From Myxococcales bacterium (GTDB lineage: Bacteria; Myxococcota; UBA796; SXON01), in NCBI GenBank assembly GCA_009692585.1, contig SHYX01000012.1, forward strand, positions 40,014 to 104,013: 64,000 nt of DNA, written 5' to 3'. Position numbers and translations under genes: made by a program. Numbering within the stretch: the stretch's first letter is position 1; every line of letters starts with the position of its first letter. Shown here one piece after another: positions 1-8,049 of this stretch. The notes below the pieces were generated by a model. It was given only the letters and a program-made list of their open reading frames with translations, was not told where the DNA came from and made no database searches.

Positions 1-302
1 GTCGTCACCACCTGCGCCCGCGACACGGACGCGCCTACGTAAAGCAGATCCTTGAGCTCCCGCTCCATGGTGGAACCGCCGGCGCGGACATTTCCCGCCG
101 TCATAGCCTCCGGAAAAGCGACTCGAAGCGCGGCATCAAGCCGCGCCATCGCCTCCACGTCGAACGCTTCCACGGACGACGACGGCAGAGCGCTCCGCGC
201 CTGCGGAACCCAGAGGACACGCGGAAGCGGACGCAACGCGAAGTCGGACGCCTCCGCCACGGACGCCCAGAGAACCAGGAACGCCCACAGCGCGAGCCGC
301 AT
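1..302 (-). CDS. Exported protein of unknown function, N-terminal part (cut by window edge)
   Basis: The reading frame starts at an ATG (300-302) and runs off the left edge, so only about 100 residues are visible. The first 18 or so residues are a signal peptide: Met-Arg, a hydrophobic stretch rich in Leu, Ala and Trp, then a cleavage-like A-E-A-S. The visible mature part shows no motif I recognise. The start follows the stop of the upstream gene (307-309) by four bases, and the joining sequence contains AGGAGG directly before the ATG, so the two genes are probably co-transcribed and translationally coupled. With the next two genes it forms a run of exported proteins on the minus strand. The function is unknown. 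Confidence 0.7.
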   Translation of the reverse strand, partial: MRLALWAFLVLWASVAEASDFALRPLPRVLWVPQARSALPSSSVEAFDVEAMARLDAALRVAFPEAMTAGNVRAGGSTMERELKDLLYVGASVSRAQVVT

Positions 303-306
303 CCTC

Positions 307-1806
307 CTACTGCTCCAGCTTCAGATTGACGTTCGCGCCCATGGACATCTCTTCCTCGAGCTTCTTGAACTCGTCCTCGCGGTAGAGCCCACGGAGCAGG
401 TCCGACTTGAACTCGTTCAGCGGACGCTTCGTCGTGACCACGAACTCGAGCACGCCGTTGGCGCGGTCGAACACGCGCTCCGCCACGCCCTCGGCCCCCT
501 TCGTCGCCGACAGGACGTCCGAAGCGGCGAGCTTGACCGCGGTGGAGGTCACGCCGACAATGCGGACCGTCACCTCGATGCCCTTCTCGTCGCGCTTCTT
601 CCAGTAGGTGAAGAGCTGGTCGCCGAGGTCCTGACCGAGGAGATCTCCGAGGCGGCGACCGGCCTCGCTGGCGGCGGTCTGGGAGTCGGGTCCGGTGCCG
701 GACTGGGAGCGAACGGCGGACGCCACGATGTCGCCGGTGACGGTATCTACGATCCGGATCGCCAGCGTGGCGGTCGCGGTGTGCGCTCCATCCTGCTCAC
801 CGTTGTAGACGATCGCGGTCACGCCGAGCATGATGGCGTCGCTCGCGTACTTCGAGCCGAGTTCCATGGCCTTCTTGGCGGAAGCCGACGGGTCGGCGAT
901 CCCGGTCATGAACAGACCGTCGGCGCCGACGAACTGCTGACGCATCTCGCTCACCACCTTGGCGTCGGCAAGGCGAGCGTCACGCGCGATCAGGCGCTTG
1001 GTGATGGCCGCAGCGGACGACGGATCGGGCCGCGGCTGCTTGAGCGCCTCAGGGGGGAAGTACTTCTTGATGGAGAGGTTCATCGAACTGAACGCCTCGC
1101 TGTCGTTGGAGCTCACGGTGCTCTTGTCCGACATCGAAGCCTTCGCCGAGGAGTTCGAGCTGCTGCTGGAGCGGCTCGCCGCGGCGGCGGCACCGCTGTA
1201 CCCCACCGCATAGGCGGCCTCACGAGACGACGAGTCGTTCGCGGACTTCGACGATGCCGAGGCAGACACGTCATTCTTCTGGTCGTAGCTGGAGTCCTTG
1301 CTGTAGTCGACGGTGCTGAGCGAGACCTCCTCGGCCACGACCGGACCCGTCGCGGGCTTGGCGTCACCCGCGAAGTACTCCTCGATGAGTACCGCGATGG
1401 TCCGACGCGACGCGACATCCATCGAGAACCCGGAGGACTCCAGGTTGCTCTTGAGCGTGTCCTCGTCGACGTAGGCCTTGAGGATGACGGAATACTTCTT
1501 CCCGTCGTCGTCCTCCTTCACGATCTCGGTGCGCTTGACCATGGCGACCGCCGTCTCGAGGAACTCCTCGACGTCGTCCGCCTTGGCGCTCAACACCTCG
1601 GGAGTCACGTACTGCGTCAAGGACTTGCGGACAGCCTGCTTCGTGGCCTCCTCGATCGCATCCTCACGCGCGTTCATCGCATCCTTCTTCCTGGTGTAGC
1701 TGGCTTCGCCCTTGCCGGTGAGCGCGACCTCCGCTGCCCAGACGGGCGAGGGAGCGGCGAGCAGAAGAGAGATCACCGAAAGCACGATGGAAGAGATGCG
1801 GACCAT
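307..1806 (-). CDS. Exported protein, possible FlgT/LPP20-like N-terminal domain, serine-rich middle
   Basis: About 499 residues. The frame is open to 1851, but the ATG at 1806 is chosen because it opens a clean signal peptide ending near P-V-W-A-A. After it comes a region with A-L-T-G-K-G-E-A and then a helix with A-R-E-D-A-I-E-E-A. This arrangement resembles the N-terminal domain of the flagellar assembly protein FlgT and of LPP20-type lipoproteins (weak, by pattern only). Residues 175-235 are a low-complexity Ser/Ala/Asp stretch, probably a flexible linker. The C-terminal half has regular alternating beta and helix character. It is co-oriented with an exported gene on each side. It is probably periplasmic or surface-exposed; no enzymatic residues are evident. 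Confidence 0.75.
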   Translation of the reverse strand: MVRISSIVLSVISLLLAAPSPVWAAEVALTGKGEASYTRKKDAMNAREDAIEEATKQAVRKSLTQYVTPEVLSAKADDVEEFLETAVAMVKRTEIVKEDDDGKKYSVILKAYVDEDTLKSNLESSGFSMDVASRRTIAVLIEEYFAGDAKPATGPVVAEEVSLSTVDYSKDSSYDQKNDVSASASSKSANDSSSREAAYAVGYSGAAAAASRSSSSSNSSAKASMSDKSTVSSNDSEAFSSMNLSIKKYFPPEALKQPRPDPSSAAAITKRLIARDARLADAKVVSEMRQQFVGADGLFMTGIADPSASAKKAMELGSKYASDAIMLGVTAIVYNGEQDGAHTATATLAIRIVDTVTGDIVASAVRSQSGTGPDSQTAASEAGRRLGDLLGQDLGDQLFTYWKKRDEKGIEVTVRIVGVTSTAVKLAASDVLSATKGAEGVAERVFDRANGVLEFVVTTKRPLNEFKSDLLRGLYREDEFKKLEEEMSMGANVNLKLEQ

Positions 1807-1887
1807 GGGGAGGCTCCAAATAGTGTCGTATGCGGGAACGTGCCGGTCCATCCGCGTTCCGGGCGGGCGGACCGGCGCGGGGGGGCG

Positions 1888-2688
1888 CTATTCGTCGCCG
1901 GAAGCGGCGAGGCTCTCCTGGATTTCCGCGGCCTTGGGCGGATCAATCTTGGCCTTCTTGTAGATTACCTTGACGACCTTGCCGGTCTCCTTGGCTGCCG
2001 ATCCGAAGGACTTCGCGCTGGCCACGATGCCCTTGACCTGGTCCGGCCAGAGCACGATCGTCTCGATGCCGATCCGGTTCTTCAAGAGCTCCTCCAGGAG
2101 CGTCGGATCCTCGTCCTGCACCTTCTTTACGATCATGCCGATGTCCACGATCATGCGCCCCAGGTCCACGGCGAGCGTGCCGAGCGCGAGCGCTGCGGAG
2201 AGGCGCTTGAGATCGGCGGCACGAATGGCCTTCTTCTGCTCGTCAGACACCGCGCCGACGTTTGCAGCGGCTGCGGTCAGCGCCTCGTTGAGCGCTGGGT
2301 CGCTGGCGGCCACGAGTAGCGCGGCCTGACTCTCGGCGTTGAACGACGTGCCGGACAGGTTCGTCACCTTGGCGCTCCACGCTTCGCCAAGCTCCTTCAG
2401 GTCGAGCGCGATCATGAGGTCACGCTGTGCCGCGACCATGCAGATCGACGAACGGTACAACTGCGTGCGCGCGTTCTCGAGCGTCACCGTGGTGGACAGA
2501 ATGGCGCCGGCCCCGGGGAGGAGGACAATGTAGTCCGGAGCGGCGACCCCGCAGCCGATCTTCGGCATCTCGGGCGCCTTGGGGACAGACAGACCGCCAG
2601 CAGGCATTCCGGGCACCTGCGCGAACGCGAGATGGGTAGAGGTGAACAGTACGGCCGAGAGGGCGAACGAACGGACGACGATCTTCAT
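1888..2688 (-). CDS. Exported protein of unknown function
   Basis: 266 residues, starting with a textbook signal peptide (M-K-I-V-V-R, hydrophobic core, cleavage near A-F-A-Q). The mature protein begins with a Pro/Gly/Met-rich segment. It then appears largely helical and Ala-rich, with a C-terminal Lys-rich stretch around V-I-Y-K-K-A-K. There is one Cys in the N-terminal part of the mature chain and a second about 35 residues later, which could form a disulphide. I recognise no family. It is separated by about 80 bases from the next minus-strand gene and may be the first gene of that three-gene run. No promoter stands out in the 270 bases upstream. Confidence 0.7.
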   Translation of the reverse strand: MKIVVRSFALSAVLFTSTHLAFAQVPGMPAGGLSVPKAPEMPKIGCGVAAPDYIVLLPGAGAILSTTVTLENARTQLYRSSICMVAAQRDLMIALDLKELGEAWSAKVTNLSGTSFNAESQAALLVAASDPALNEALTAAAANVGAVSDEQKKAIRAADLKRLSAALALGTLAVDLGRMIVDIGMIVKKVQDEDPTLLEELLKNRIGIETIVLWPDQVKGIVASAKSFGSAAKETGKVVKVIYKKAKIDPPKAAEIQESLAASGDE

Positions 2689-2960
2689 GGTTGGCTCCGG
2701 AAGCGATAGGTTGGAAGGCGACGCCCCCGCTAACCCAGTCCAATCGTCAGGTGGTGGTTTTTTTACTAGGCCAGCGTTGGCAGCGGTAGGCTGGCGTTGG
2801 CAGGGTGATGAGCGCCGTGCGCCGCGCCCCTACGAACGCGTCAACGACGCCCCGTCGTGGTGAAGCACCACGTCCTTGTCCTCCACGCGCGTGCCCAGGC
2901 GCACGGGTCGGCCCCACGCGCGCGGCGGGGATGCGGGTCGCAACCATTACAGAATCGCCC
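2689..2960. other. Intergenic stretch with T-run and short direct repeat
   Basis: No convincing gene is present. Visible features are a run of seven T at 2758-2764 and two near-identical 13-mers at 2771-2783 and 2791-2803 (sharing GGCGTTGGCAG or AGCGTTGGCAG). The stretch separates a minus-strand gene from a plus-strand pseudogene, so it should hold promoters in both directions. None is clear by eye. Confidence 0.3.
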
Positions 2961-3200
2961 ATGTCTCCTTTGAGAGTCCTGTTCGCGGTGTCGTCGGCCT
3001 GCCCCTCCTGGCCTGCTCGGGCTTCACCGAGGGGTTCAAGCAGGGCTTCGGCAAGTCCTTCCGACAGAGCTTCGTCGACTCATGCGCCGCGGAGCGCACG
3101 CCCGAGATCACCCCCACCGAGCTCATGAAGCTCTCCACCGAGAACCCCGATATCTTCTCACGCGTGTGACGGCGGCCGGGTCCATCGGGTGCGGCGGCAA
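2961..3200 (+). pseudogene. Small lipoprotein gene broken by frameshifts
   Basis: An ATG at 2961 opens M-S-P-L-R-V-L-F-A. The signal peptide then continues only one frame over (V-V-G-L-P-L-L-A-C-S-G-F), giving a perfect lipobox L-L-A-C followed by T-E-G-F-K-Q-G-F-G-K-S-F-R-Q-S-F. That frame runs to a TGA at 3167-3169. The sequence seems to continue in a third frame as T-A-A-G-S-I-G-C-G-G-K. The L-A-C-S-x-F-T-E-G-F-K-x-G-F pattern and the later T-E-L-M-K-L-S look like a family of small secreted or lipid-anchored proteins with conserved cysteines. That family link is from memory, not a search. At least one indel breaks the gene. Real decay and a sequencing error are both possible. Confidence 0.5.
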
Positions 3201-3354
3201 GGAAACAGGGGTCATGCGAGGGCCTCCTGGTTCTACTTCAGGGCGTCGGCAAGGCCCTGACGCCGCTGGTCTTTTCGACGGGCATGCTGATGGCACAGGC
3301 GCTCCTGATGGCGTTGGGGCTGCGTCGCCTCGGGGATTGAAGTACATTGTCAGG

Positions 3355-4038
3355 ATGCAGACACCGCATCTCGACGCCCAGTACGAACGCGAGGTTCAGG
3401 CGATCGCGACCGGGCTCGCCCGGGTGGGGGCGCGCGCCGAACACATGGTCCGGGACGGTTCCCGGGCCCTGCTCGAGCGCGACCCCGCCCTCGCCCGCAA
3501 CGTCATGCAGGTAGATCGGGAGCTTGACCGTGCGGAAGTCGAGCTCGACTACGAATGCGTGACGCTGCTCGCCCGTCGCGCGCCGGTCGGAGAGGACCTT
3601 CGCCTGGTGATGACCGCCCTCAAGAGTGTGGTCGACATGGAACGGATGGGTGACCTCGCGGGCCACGTGGCCGAGCGGTCGATCGAGCTCACCACGAGCG
3701 TCGGCATCGAGGTGCAGCCGGAGTGTGTGGAGATCGCTGCTGCGGTCGTGGCCAATGTCGAGCGGGTGATGCGCGCGCTCGGGAACAAGGATGGCGCCGA
3801 GGCGCGCGCGGTCATCACCGCGGACCACGCCATCGACACCCTCCACAACCAACACCTGCGGCGCTTGATCCAGCTCGCGAAGGATCATCCAGACCAGCTC
3901 GAACGCACGCTCGCATGGGCGAGTGTGTCGCGACACCTGGAGCGCATCTCCGATCACGCGTGCAACATCGCCGAGATGGTGGTCTTCTTCGCGGAAGGGG
4001 AGATGCTGCGCCACGGTGGACCGCGCGCCCAGCCGTGA
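3355..4038 (+). CDS. phoU: Phosphate-signalling protein PhoU
   Basis: 227 residues, the usual PhoU length. PhoU is a cytoplasmic all-helical protein with two three-helix PhoU domains that damps PhoR/PhoB signalling and the Pst phosphate transporter. Each half shows the family pattern. In the first are D-x-E-L-D-x-x-E-x-E-L-D-Y-E, then R-A-P-V-G-E-D-L-R and D-M-E-R-M-G-D-L-A. In the second are S-R-H-L-E-R-I-S-D-H-A-C-N-I-A-E near residues 195-210. The acidic/Arg helices are the metal-binding faces. The ATG at 3355 is chosen because homologues begin just before the first helix (Y-E-R-E-V); longer in-frame starts would add an unrelated, Gly-rich N-terminus. No pst or pho genes are adjacent. Confidence 0.93.
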   Translation: MQTPHLDAQYEREVQAIATGLARVGARAEHMVRDGSRALLERDPALARNVMQVDRELDRAEVELDYECVTLLARRAPVGEDLRLVMTALKSVVDMERMGDLAGHVAERSIELTTSVGIEVQPECVEIAAAVVANVERVMRALGNKDGAEARAVITADHAIDTLHNQHLRRLIQLAKDHPDQLERTLAWASVSRHLERISDHACNIAEMVVFFAEGEMLRHGGPRAQP

Positions 4039-4121
4039 CCCGCGATATCGGACTACGTACTGGCGCGGACTCAACCCAAGGACGCCCGGTGCCGATCCGC
4101 TTGGTGCACCGCGAGCTCCCA

Positions 4122-4286
4122 ATGTCCCATCCTCCCTCACACTCCCTCCGTCGCCGGACCATCGGCATGCTCTACGTGGAGCTCGGCCTCATCACGCGCC
4201 CGCAGCTCAATCATGCGCTCGTGGAGTGTGCTCACCAACGCCTCGCGCTCCCGGACGCCCTCCGTCGCCTCGGCTACCTCGCTTGA
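4122..4286 (+). CDS. Very small protein resembling part of an MshEN/GspE N-terminal domain
   Basis: 54 residues from an ATG at 4122. The central segment I-G-M-L-Y-V-E-L-G-L-I-T-R-P-Q-L followed by N-H-A-L resembles the repeated helix-turn motif of MshEN domains found at the N-terminus of type II secretion and type IV pilus ATPases (pattern: L-G-E-L-L-V-E-x-G-L-I-T-x-x-Q-L-x-x-A-L). A second, shorter repeat, A-L-P-D-A-L-R-R-L-G-Y-L-A, ends the protein. MshEN domains can bind cyclic di-GMP, but this fragment is shorter than a full domain, so binding is speculative. It lies between phoU and the tRNA gene. It could equally be a remnant of a longer gene. Confidence 0.45.
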   Translation: MSHPPSHSLRRRTIGMLYVELGLITRPQLNHALVECAHQRLALPDALRRLGYLA

Positions 4287-4289
4287 GCC

Positions 4290-4316
4290 TTGCCGGAGCC
4301 GGTAGCTGCGTATAGA
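4290..4316 (+). promoter_or_regulatory. Candidate promoter of the tRNA-Met gene
   Basis: A TATAGA hexamer at 4311-4316 lies 12 bases before the tRNA, with TTGCCG at 4290-4295 as a possible -35 box (spacer 15). It is one of the few AT-rich hexamers in the region and is well placed for a start near 4323. Confidence 0.45.
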
Positions 4317-4328
4317 AGGCGGCCCGCC

Positions 4329-4405
4329 GGCTTCGTAGCTCAGTTGGTTAGAGCACGCGGTTCATAACCGCGGTGTCGTAGGTTCAAGTCCCACCGAAGC
4401 CACCA
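4329..4405 (+). tRNA. tRNA-Met (anticodon CAT), elongator type
   Basis: A complete 77-base cloverleaf. The acceptor stem GGCTTCG pairs with CGAAGCC. The D-arm reads GCTC...GAGC with loop AGTTGGTTA. The anticodon stem CGCGG/CCGCG encloses loop TTCATAA, giving anticodon CAT. The T-arm carries the GGTTCAAGTCC motif. The discriminator A and the 3' CCA are genome-encoded. The first acceptor pair is G-C, so it is not the initiator form, and the overall sequence matches the elongator tRNA-Met of proteobacteria. A tRNA-Ile carrying a lysidine-modified CAT anticodon is a less likely alternative. The last 22 bases overlap the 3' end of the convergent Rieske gene. Confidence 0.95.
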
Positions 4406-5427
4406 TCCTTTCCGGGCGACGCCAACAGCTCCGCAAGGCGCTGATGAAAGTGCCCCAGCCCGTCTTCCCAATTCGGAGCGTACCGACCCGGACGCGCGAG
4501 GCGACTCCGCACCCCGCGCTGCACCCGCGCCACGATGGCGCCGTCCTCCGCTTCCACCTGGACCAGCGCGCCGCCGGCGCCCTTTTCGAGCAACGCCGCG
4601 TCGCGCACCCACCGGCGGTACCGGATGCGGGTGCGGCCGGGGCCGAGCGGCTCGACGATGTTGACGGAGAGCCCCCACGGGTAGTGGTTCAGCATCGTGG
4701 TGCAGAAGAGCCCGACCCACACCGCCGCGATCGGCCCCTCGGGGGCGCGAAGGGTCGGCCCGTCCGCCCGCGCGGTGCCAACCTGGACACTCGACCAGCC
4801 GGCCGAGCGGACGCGGTAGTCGCCGAGGTCCAGCGCGGCCGTCAGCCCGGGGTGGACGAAGGGGACGTGGAGACCTTCCAGGTAGTTCTCCACGTACAGG
4901 AGGAAGTGCGCCTCGACCTCGAAGCTCGTTTCGCCGAGGGGGTCGGGCGGCGCGGGGAGCCGGGGCAACCACGCCAGGGTTTCCTCCGGAAACAGCGAAG
5001 CAAACGGCATCGCGGGGTCGACGGCCGCAAAAATGAGCGGCCCGAGCGTGGCGATGGACACCGGGCGCAGATGGTCCTGGGGACCCGGGCGCTCGAAGCC
5101 CGGCGCGCTCACGCAACGCCCGGCGTGGGTGAATCGGCGGCCATGGTACGGGCAGCGGGCCCCCTCGCCGTGCGGCTCCAGGATGGCCGCCCGATGGGTG
5201 CACACCCCCGACCAACCGCGCACCTGTCCGTCGACGAGACCGAGCAGGAGCGGCTCGTCGAGCACTCCGGGCAGGAGCGTTCGCGCCATGAGTCGCCCCT
5301 CGGCGAGTTCGTCGAGCGACGCGACGACGTGCCACGAGCGGGCGAGGACCCGCTCGACGAGCCGGGACCAGTTCGCTTCGCCATACAGCGACAGGGCGGG
5401 TAGAGTCATCAAGGGTGGGCCGCTCAT
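4384..5427 (-). CDS. Rieske-type aromatic ring-hydroxylating oxygenase, alpha-subunit-like
   Basis: 347 residues. An N-terminal Rieske [2Fe-2S] domain has C76-T-H78 and C92-P-Y-H95, the Cys-X-His and Cys-X2-His ligands. The C-terminal catalytic domain carries the mononuclear iron site N181-Y-L-E-G-L-H187-V-P-F-V-H192. A later acidic E-D-G and R-V-Q-R-G are typical of ring-hydroxylating dioxygenase alpha subunits. The substrate is unknown; related proteins oxidise aromatics, choline-type amines or carnitine. The start ATG (5425-5427) overlaps the stop of the preceding gene as ATGA, implying coupled translation. No reductase gene is adjacent. The 3' end runs into the tRNA on the opposite strand. 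Confidence 0.88.
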   Translation of the reverse strand: MSGPPLMTLPALSLYGEANWSRLVERVLARSWHVVASLDELAEGRLMARTLLPGVLDEPLLLGLVDGQVRGWSGVCTHRAAILEPHGEGARCPYHGRRFTHAGRCVSAPGFERPGPQDHLRPVSIATLGPLIFAAVDPAMPFASLFPEETLAWLPRLPAPPDPLGETSFEVEAHFLLYVENYLEGLHVPFVHPGLTAALDLGDYRVRSAGWSSVQVGTARADGPTLRAPEGPIAAVWVGLFCTTMLNHYPWGLSVNIVEPLGPGRTRIRYRRWVRDAALLEKGAGGALVQVEAEDGAIVARVQRGVRSRLARPGRYAPNWEDGLGHFHQRLAELLASPGKDGGFGGT

Positions 5428-5741
5428 AGCGTCCTGACTCGCACCGGCGTCGGGGCATCGTCAGCGGGCTCCGCGCGGAGGCGCTTGAGTTCGTCGAGCT
5501 GCTTCTGGGCGCGGGCGACGGGGTCTTCCGCGTGCGCGGTCGCCGTGGGTTCGGCGGGTGCGACCCCGTAGTGCCGCCGGGCCCGATCCAGCGCACTCTC
5601 CGCCTCGAGCTCACGGACCGCGTCTTCGGCTCCGCCGACCGCCCCGAACAGAATCCGCTCCACCCCATCGAGAGCGGCGTGGGCGGCGCTCTCCACCGCG
5701 CGCATGGCGCCGGCGGCGGGTGCTGGCTTGTCGTCGGGCAC
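5424..5741 (-). CDS. Small hypothetical protein upstream of the Rieske oxygenase
   Basis: 105 residues if the GTG at 5739-5741 is the start, which is the point where the sequence becomes Asp/Lys/Pro-rich and coding-like. The frame is open further upstream, but that part would run into the ruvB promoter. The protein is charged and Ala-rich with helices likely in the middle, including E-D-A-V-R-E-L-E-A-E and K-Q-L-D-E-L-K-R-L. There is no signal peptide, membrane segment or known motif. Its stop overlaps the Rieske start by four bases, so it probably belongs to the same transcript. About 40 bases separate it from the divergent ruvB. Confidence 0.6.
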   Translation of the reverse strand: MPDDKPAPAAGAMRAVESAAHAALDGVERILFGAVGGAEDAVRELEAESALDRARRHYGVAPAEPTATAHAEDPVARAQKQLDELKRLRAEPADDAPTPVRVRTL

Positions 5742-5778
5742 CCACCAAGCATAGCTCCTGTCGGGATATGCCGCCCGG

Positions 5779-6777
5779 GTGACCCGCTTTGTCGATCCCA
5801 CCGAGACCGAGGCCCCGGACCCGGCGCTCCGGCCCCGACGCCTGGACGAGTACGTGGGCCAGGAGCGAATCAAGGAGAACCTCCGCATCTACGTCCGCGC
5901 CGCGCTCCAACGCGGCGAGGCGCTCGATCACGTGCTGTTGAGCGGGCCGCCCGGGCTCGGCAAGACCTCGTTGGCCAACATCATCGCCGAAGAGCTCGGC
6001 GTCACGATGCGCACCGCCGCCGGCCCGACGCTCGAACGGGGCGGCGACCTCGCCGCGATCCTCACCAACCTCGGCCCCCGCGAGGTGCTGTTCATCGACG
6101 AGATCCACCGGCTCAACCGCGCCGTCGAGGAGATCCTCTACCCCGCGCTGGAGGACTTCCACCTCGACATCGTCATGGGCTCCGGCCCCGGGGCGTCCAG
6201 CGTGCGGATTCCGCTCCAGCGCTTCACGCTCATCGGCGCCACCACCCGCTCAGGAATGCTGACGAGCCCGCTGCGCGCTCGCTTCGGCATCGCCGCGGTG
6301 CTCGACTTCTATACCCCCGAAGAGCTCAAGCGCATCGTGCTTCGCAGCGCCGAGCGCATGAGCCTGAACATCGACGACGACGCCGCGACCGAGCTGTCCT
6401 GCCGCTCGCGCGGCACGCCCCGCATCGCCAACCGGCTGTTGCGACGGCTCCGCGACTTCGCCCAGATCGAGTCGGAGGGGCAGATCACCATGGCCCTCAC
6501 CCGGCACGCGCTGGAGCGGCTCGAGGTCGACCAACGCGGGCTCGACGCGATGGATCGGCGCATCCTCCACAGCATCGCCTTCCGCTTCGACGGCGGTCCC
6601 GTCGGGCTCAGCAACCTGGCGGCCGCCATCGGGGAAGAGCAGGACACCATCGAGGAGGTCTACGAGCCCTTCCTCATCCGCGAGGGCCTGCTCCAGCGCA
6701 CACCCCAGGGGCGCGTGCTCACCAGCGGCGGCGCCGCGGTCGTCGGCTTTACCGGCAAGGGACTCTTCGCGCGATGA
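5779..6777 (+). CDS. ruvB: Holliday junction branch-migration ATPase RuvB
   Basis: 332 residues, normal for RuvB. RuvB hexamers drive branch migration of Holliday junctions held by RuvA during recombinational repair. An AAA+ module shows Walker A G-P-P-G-L-G-K-T at 56-63 and Walker B L-F-I-D-E-I-H at 104-110. Sensor 1 is G-A-T-T-R-S-G around 153-159, followed by the S-P-L-R-A-R-F-G arginine-finger region. The C-terminal winged helix ends with Q-R-T-P-Q-G-R-V and F-T-G-K-G-L. The start is a GTG at 5779. ruvA and ruvC are not present in the window; the downstream partners are instead a DUF192 lipoprotein and lpxC, with overlapping codons. Confidence 0.97.
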   Translation: MTRFVDPTETEAPDPALRPRRLDEYVGQERIKENLRIYVRAALQRGEALDHVLLSGPPGLGKTSLANIIAEELGVTMRTAAGPTLERGGDLAAILTNLGPREVLFIDEIHRLNRAVEEILYPALEDFHLDIVMGSGPGASSVRIPLQRFTLIGATTRSGMLTSPLRARFGIAAVLDFYTPEELKRIVLRSAERMSLNIDDDAATELSCRSRGTPRIANRLLRRLRDFAQIESEGQITMALTRHALERLEVDQRGLDAMDRRILHSIAFRFDGGPVGLSNLAAAIGEEQDTIEEVYEPFLIREGLLQRTPQGRVLTSGGAAVVGFTGKGLFAR

Positions 6778-7187
6778 CCGCGCTGTTTCTGCTCGGCTGC
6801 GCCGGGGCCCATCCGGCCGAAACCCGCGACCTCAACTTCGGCACGCACGTGCTGCATGTCCGGGTGGCCGATGCCCCGAAGGAGCGCGCCGCCGGCCTGA
6901 TGGGGGTCACCGACCTCGCCCCCGACGCCGGGATGGTCTTCGCGTACCCGGCGGCGTCGCCTCGGTTTTTTTGGATGAAGGACACGCCGACCCCGCTGTC
7001 GATCGCCTTCTGCGACGCCAAGGGCGTCATCGTCACCATCGCCGACCTCGAGCCGCTCGACACCACGCTGACCCCGTCGCACCAGCCGGCGATGTACGCA
7101 GTCGAGGCCAACAAGGGTTGGTTCGCGGCACATGGCGTCGCGGTCGGCGACCTCGTCGGCGGCCTCCCCGGACCCGCACCGAAATGA
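6774..7187 (+). CDS. DUF192 family lipoprotein
   Basis: 137 residues. A short signal peptide ends in a lipobox L-L-G-C (Cys9), so the protein is probably lipid-anchored. The rest is a DUF192 domain: E-R-A-A-G-L-M-G near residues 38-45, then G-M-V-F-x-[16 protein letters not shown] and the final V-G-D. DUF192 proteins form a small beta barrel of unknown function and are commonly exported. The ATG overlaps the ruvB stop (ATGA), and its own stop overlaps the lpxC start in the same way, so all three should be translated as one coupled unit. Confidence 0.85.
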   Translation: MTALFLLGCAGAHPAETRDLNFGTHVLHVRVADAPKERAAGLMGVTDLAPDAGMVFAYPAASPRFFWMKDTPTPLSIAFCDAKGVIVTIADLEPLDTTLTPSHQPAMYAVEANKGWFAAHGVAVGDLVGGLPGPAPK

Positions 7188-8008
7188 TCGAGCAGGCGAC
7201 GGTGGCACGACCGGTCGAGGTCTCGGGGACCGCGCTTCGCAGCGGCGCGCCGGCGCGGGCGCGGCTGCGGCCCGGAGCTCCCGACAGCGGAGTGGTCTTC
7301 CTACTCGACGGTATCGAGCTTCCAGCGACGATCGCGCATGTGATCGACACGACGCTGGCCACCACCCTCGGCGGCGGCGGCGTGCGCGTGGTCCTGGTGG
7401 AGCACCTCCTCGCGGCGACCCTCGCCGCCGGCGTCGACAACCTGCGGGTCGAGCTCGATGGCGACGAGCTTCCCATCCTCGACGGGGGTGCCCTGCAATG
7501 GCTCGGCGCGCTGGCACGGGCAGGGCGCACGGCGCAGCCGGTGCCCGCCCGCTGGTGGAGTGTGTCGGAGCCCGTGCGCATCGAAACCCCGGCCGCCTTC
7601 GCGATGCTCGAGCCGGCCACCACACTGACGCTCGACGTGTCGGTGTCGTTCTCGCACCCCCAGATCGGCGCCCAACGCTGGGCGGGCGACCCGCTGTCCC
7701 GCTTCGGGTCAGAGCTCGCGTGGGCGCGGACCTTCGGCTTCCAGGCCGACGCCGAGCGTTTTCGCGCCGCGGGAATGGTGCGCGGCGTCAGCCTGGACAA
7801 CACCCTGGTCTTCGACGACGTGGGCGCGCTCAACGAGGGCGGTCAGCGTGCGCCCGACGAGGTGGTCCGCCACAAGGCCCTGGACGCGCTGGGCGACCTC
7901 GCGCTCCTGCCCGGCCGGCCCCGGGCGCGGATGACCGCGTCGCGAGGCGGACATGCGGTGCACCATGCGCTGTTGCGCGCGGCCGAGCGGGTGTTGGTGC
8001 GAGGGTAG
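7184..8008 (+). CDS. lpxC: UDP-3-O-acyl-N-acetylglucosamine deacetylase LpxC
   Basis: 274 residues, somewhat shorter than the usual 300 or so. LpxC catalyses the first committed, zinc-dependent step of lipid A synthesis in the cytoplasm. The conserved landmarks are V-E-H74-L-L-A (Zn ligand His74 with Glu73), S-L-D-N-T-L-V-F near 203-210, H230-K-A-L-D234-A-L-G-D (two further Zn ligands) and G-G-H257-A-V-H-H (catalytic His). All metal ligands are present, so it should be active. The ATG overlaps the DUF192 stop. The gene is not in the usual cell-division (ftsZ) context. Its presence shows that the cell makes lipid A. Confidence 0.95.
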   Translation: MIEQATVARPVEVSGTALRSGAPARARLRPGAPDSGVVFLLDGIELPATIAHVIDTTLATTLGGGGVRVVLVEHLLAATLAAGVDNLRVELDGDELPILDGGALQWLGALARAGRTAQPVPARWWSVSEPVRIETPAAFAMLEPATTLTLDVSVSFSHPQIGAQRWAGDPLSRFGSELAWARTFGFQADAERFRAAGMVRGVSLDNTLVFDDVGALNEGGQRAPDEVVRHKALDALGDLALLPGRPRARMTASRGGHAVHHALLRAAERVLVRG

Positions 8009-8016
8009 GGTGCCGC

Positions 8017-8049
8017 TCAAGCTTTCCGGCCGGTGACCGATGGGCGGCC
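8017..8049 (+). promoter_or_regulatory. Sigma-28 (FliA)-type promoter, copy 1
   Basis: TCAAG at 8017-8021 and CCGAT at 8037-8041 are separated by 15 bases, which is the spacing of the enterobacterial FliA consensus (TAAAG-N15-CCGATAA). The ATG follows 8 bases after CCGAT, so transcription should start at or next to the start codon and give a leaderless mRNA. Two further copies with exactly the same spacings precede the next two genes. Confidence 0.7.
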
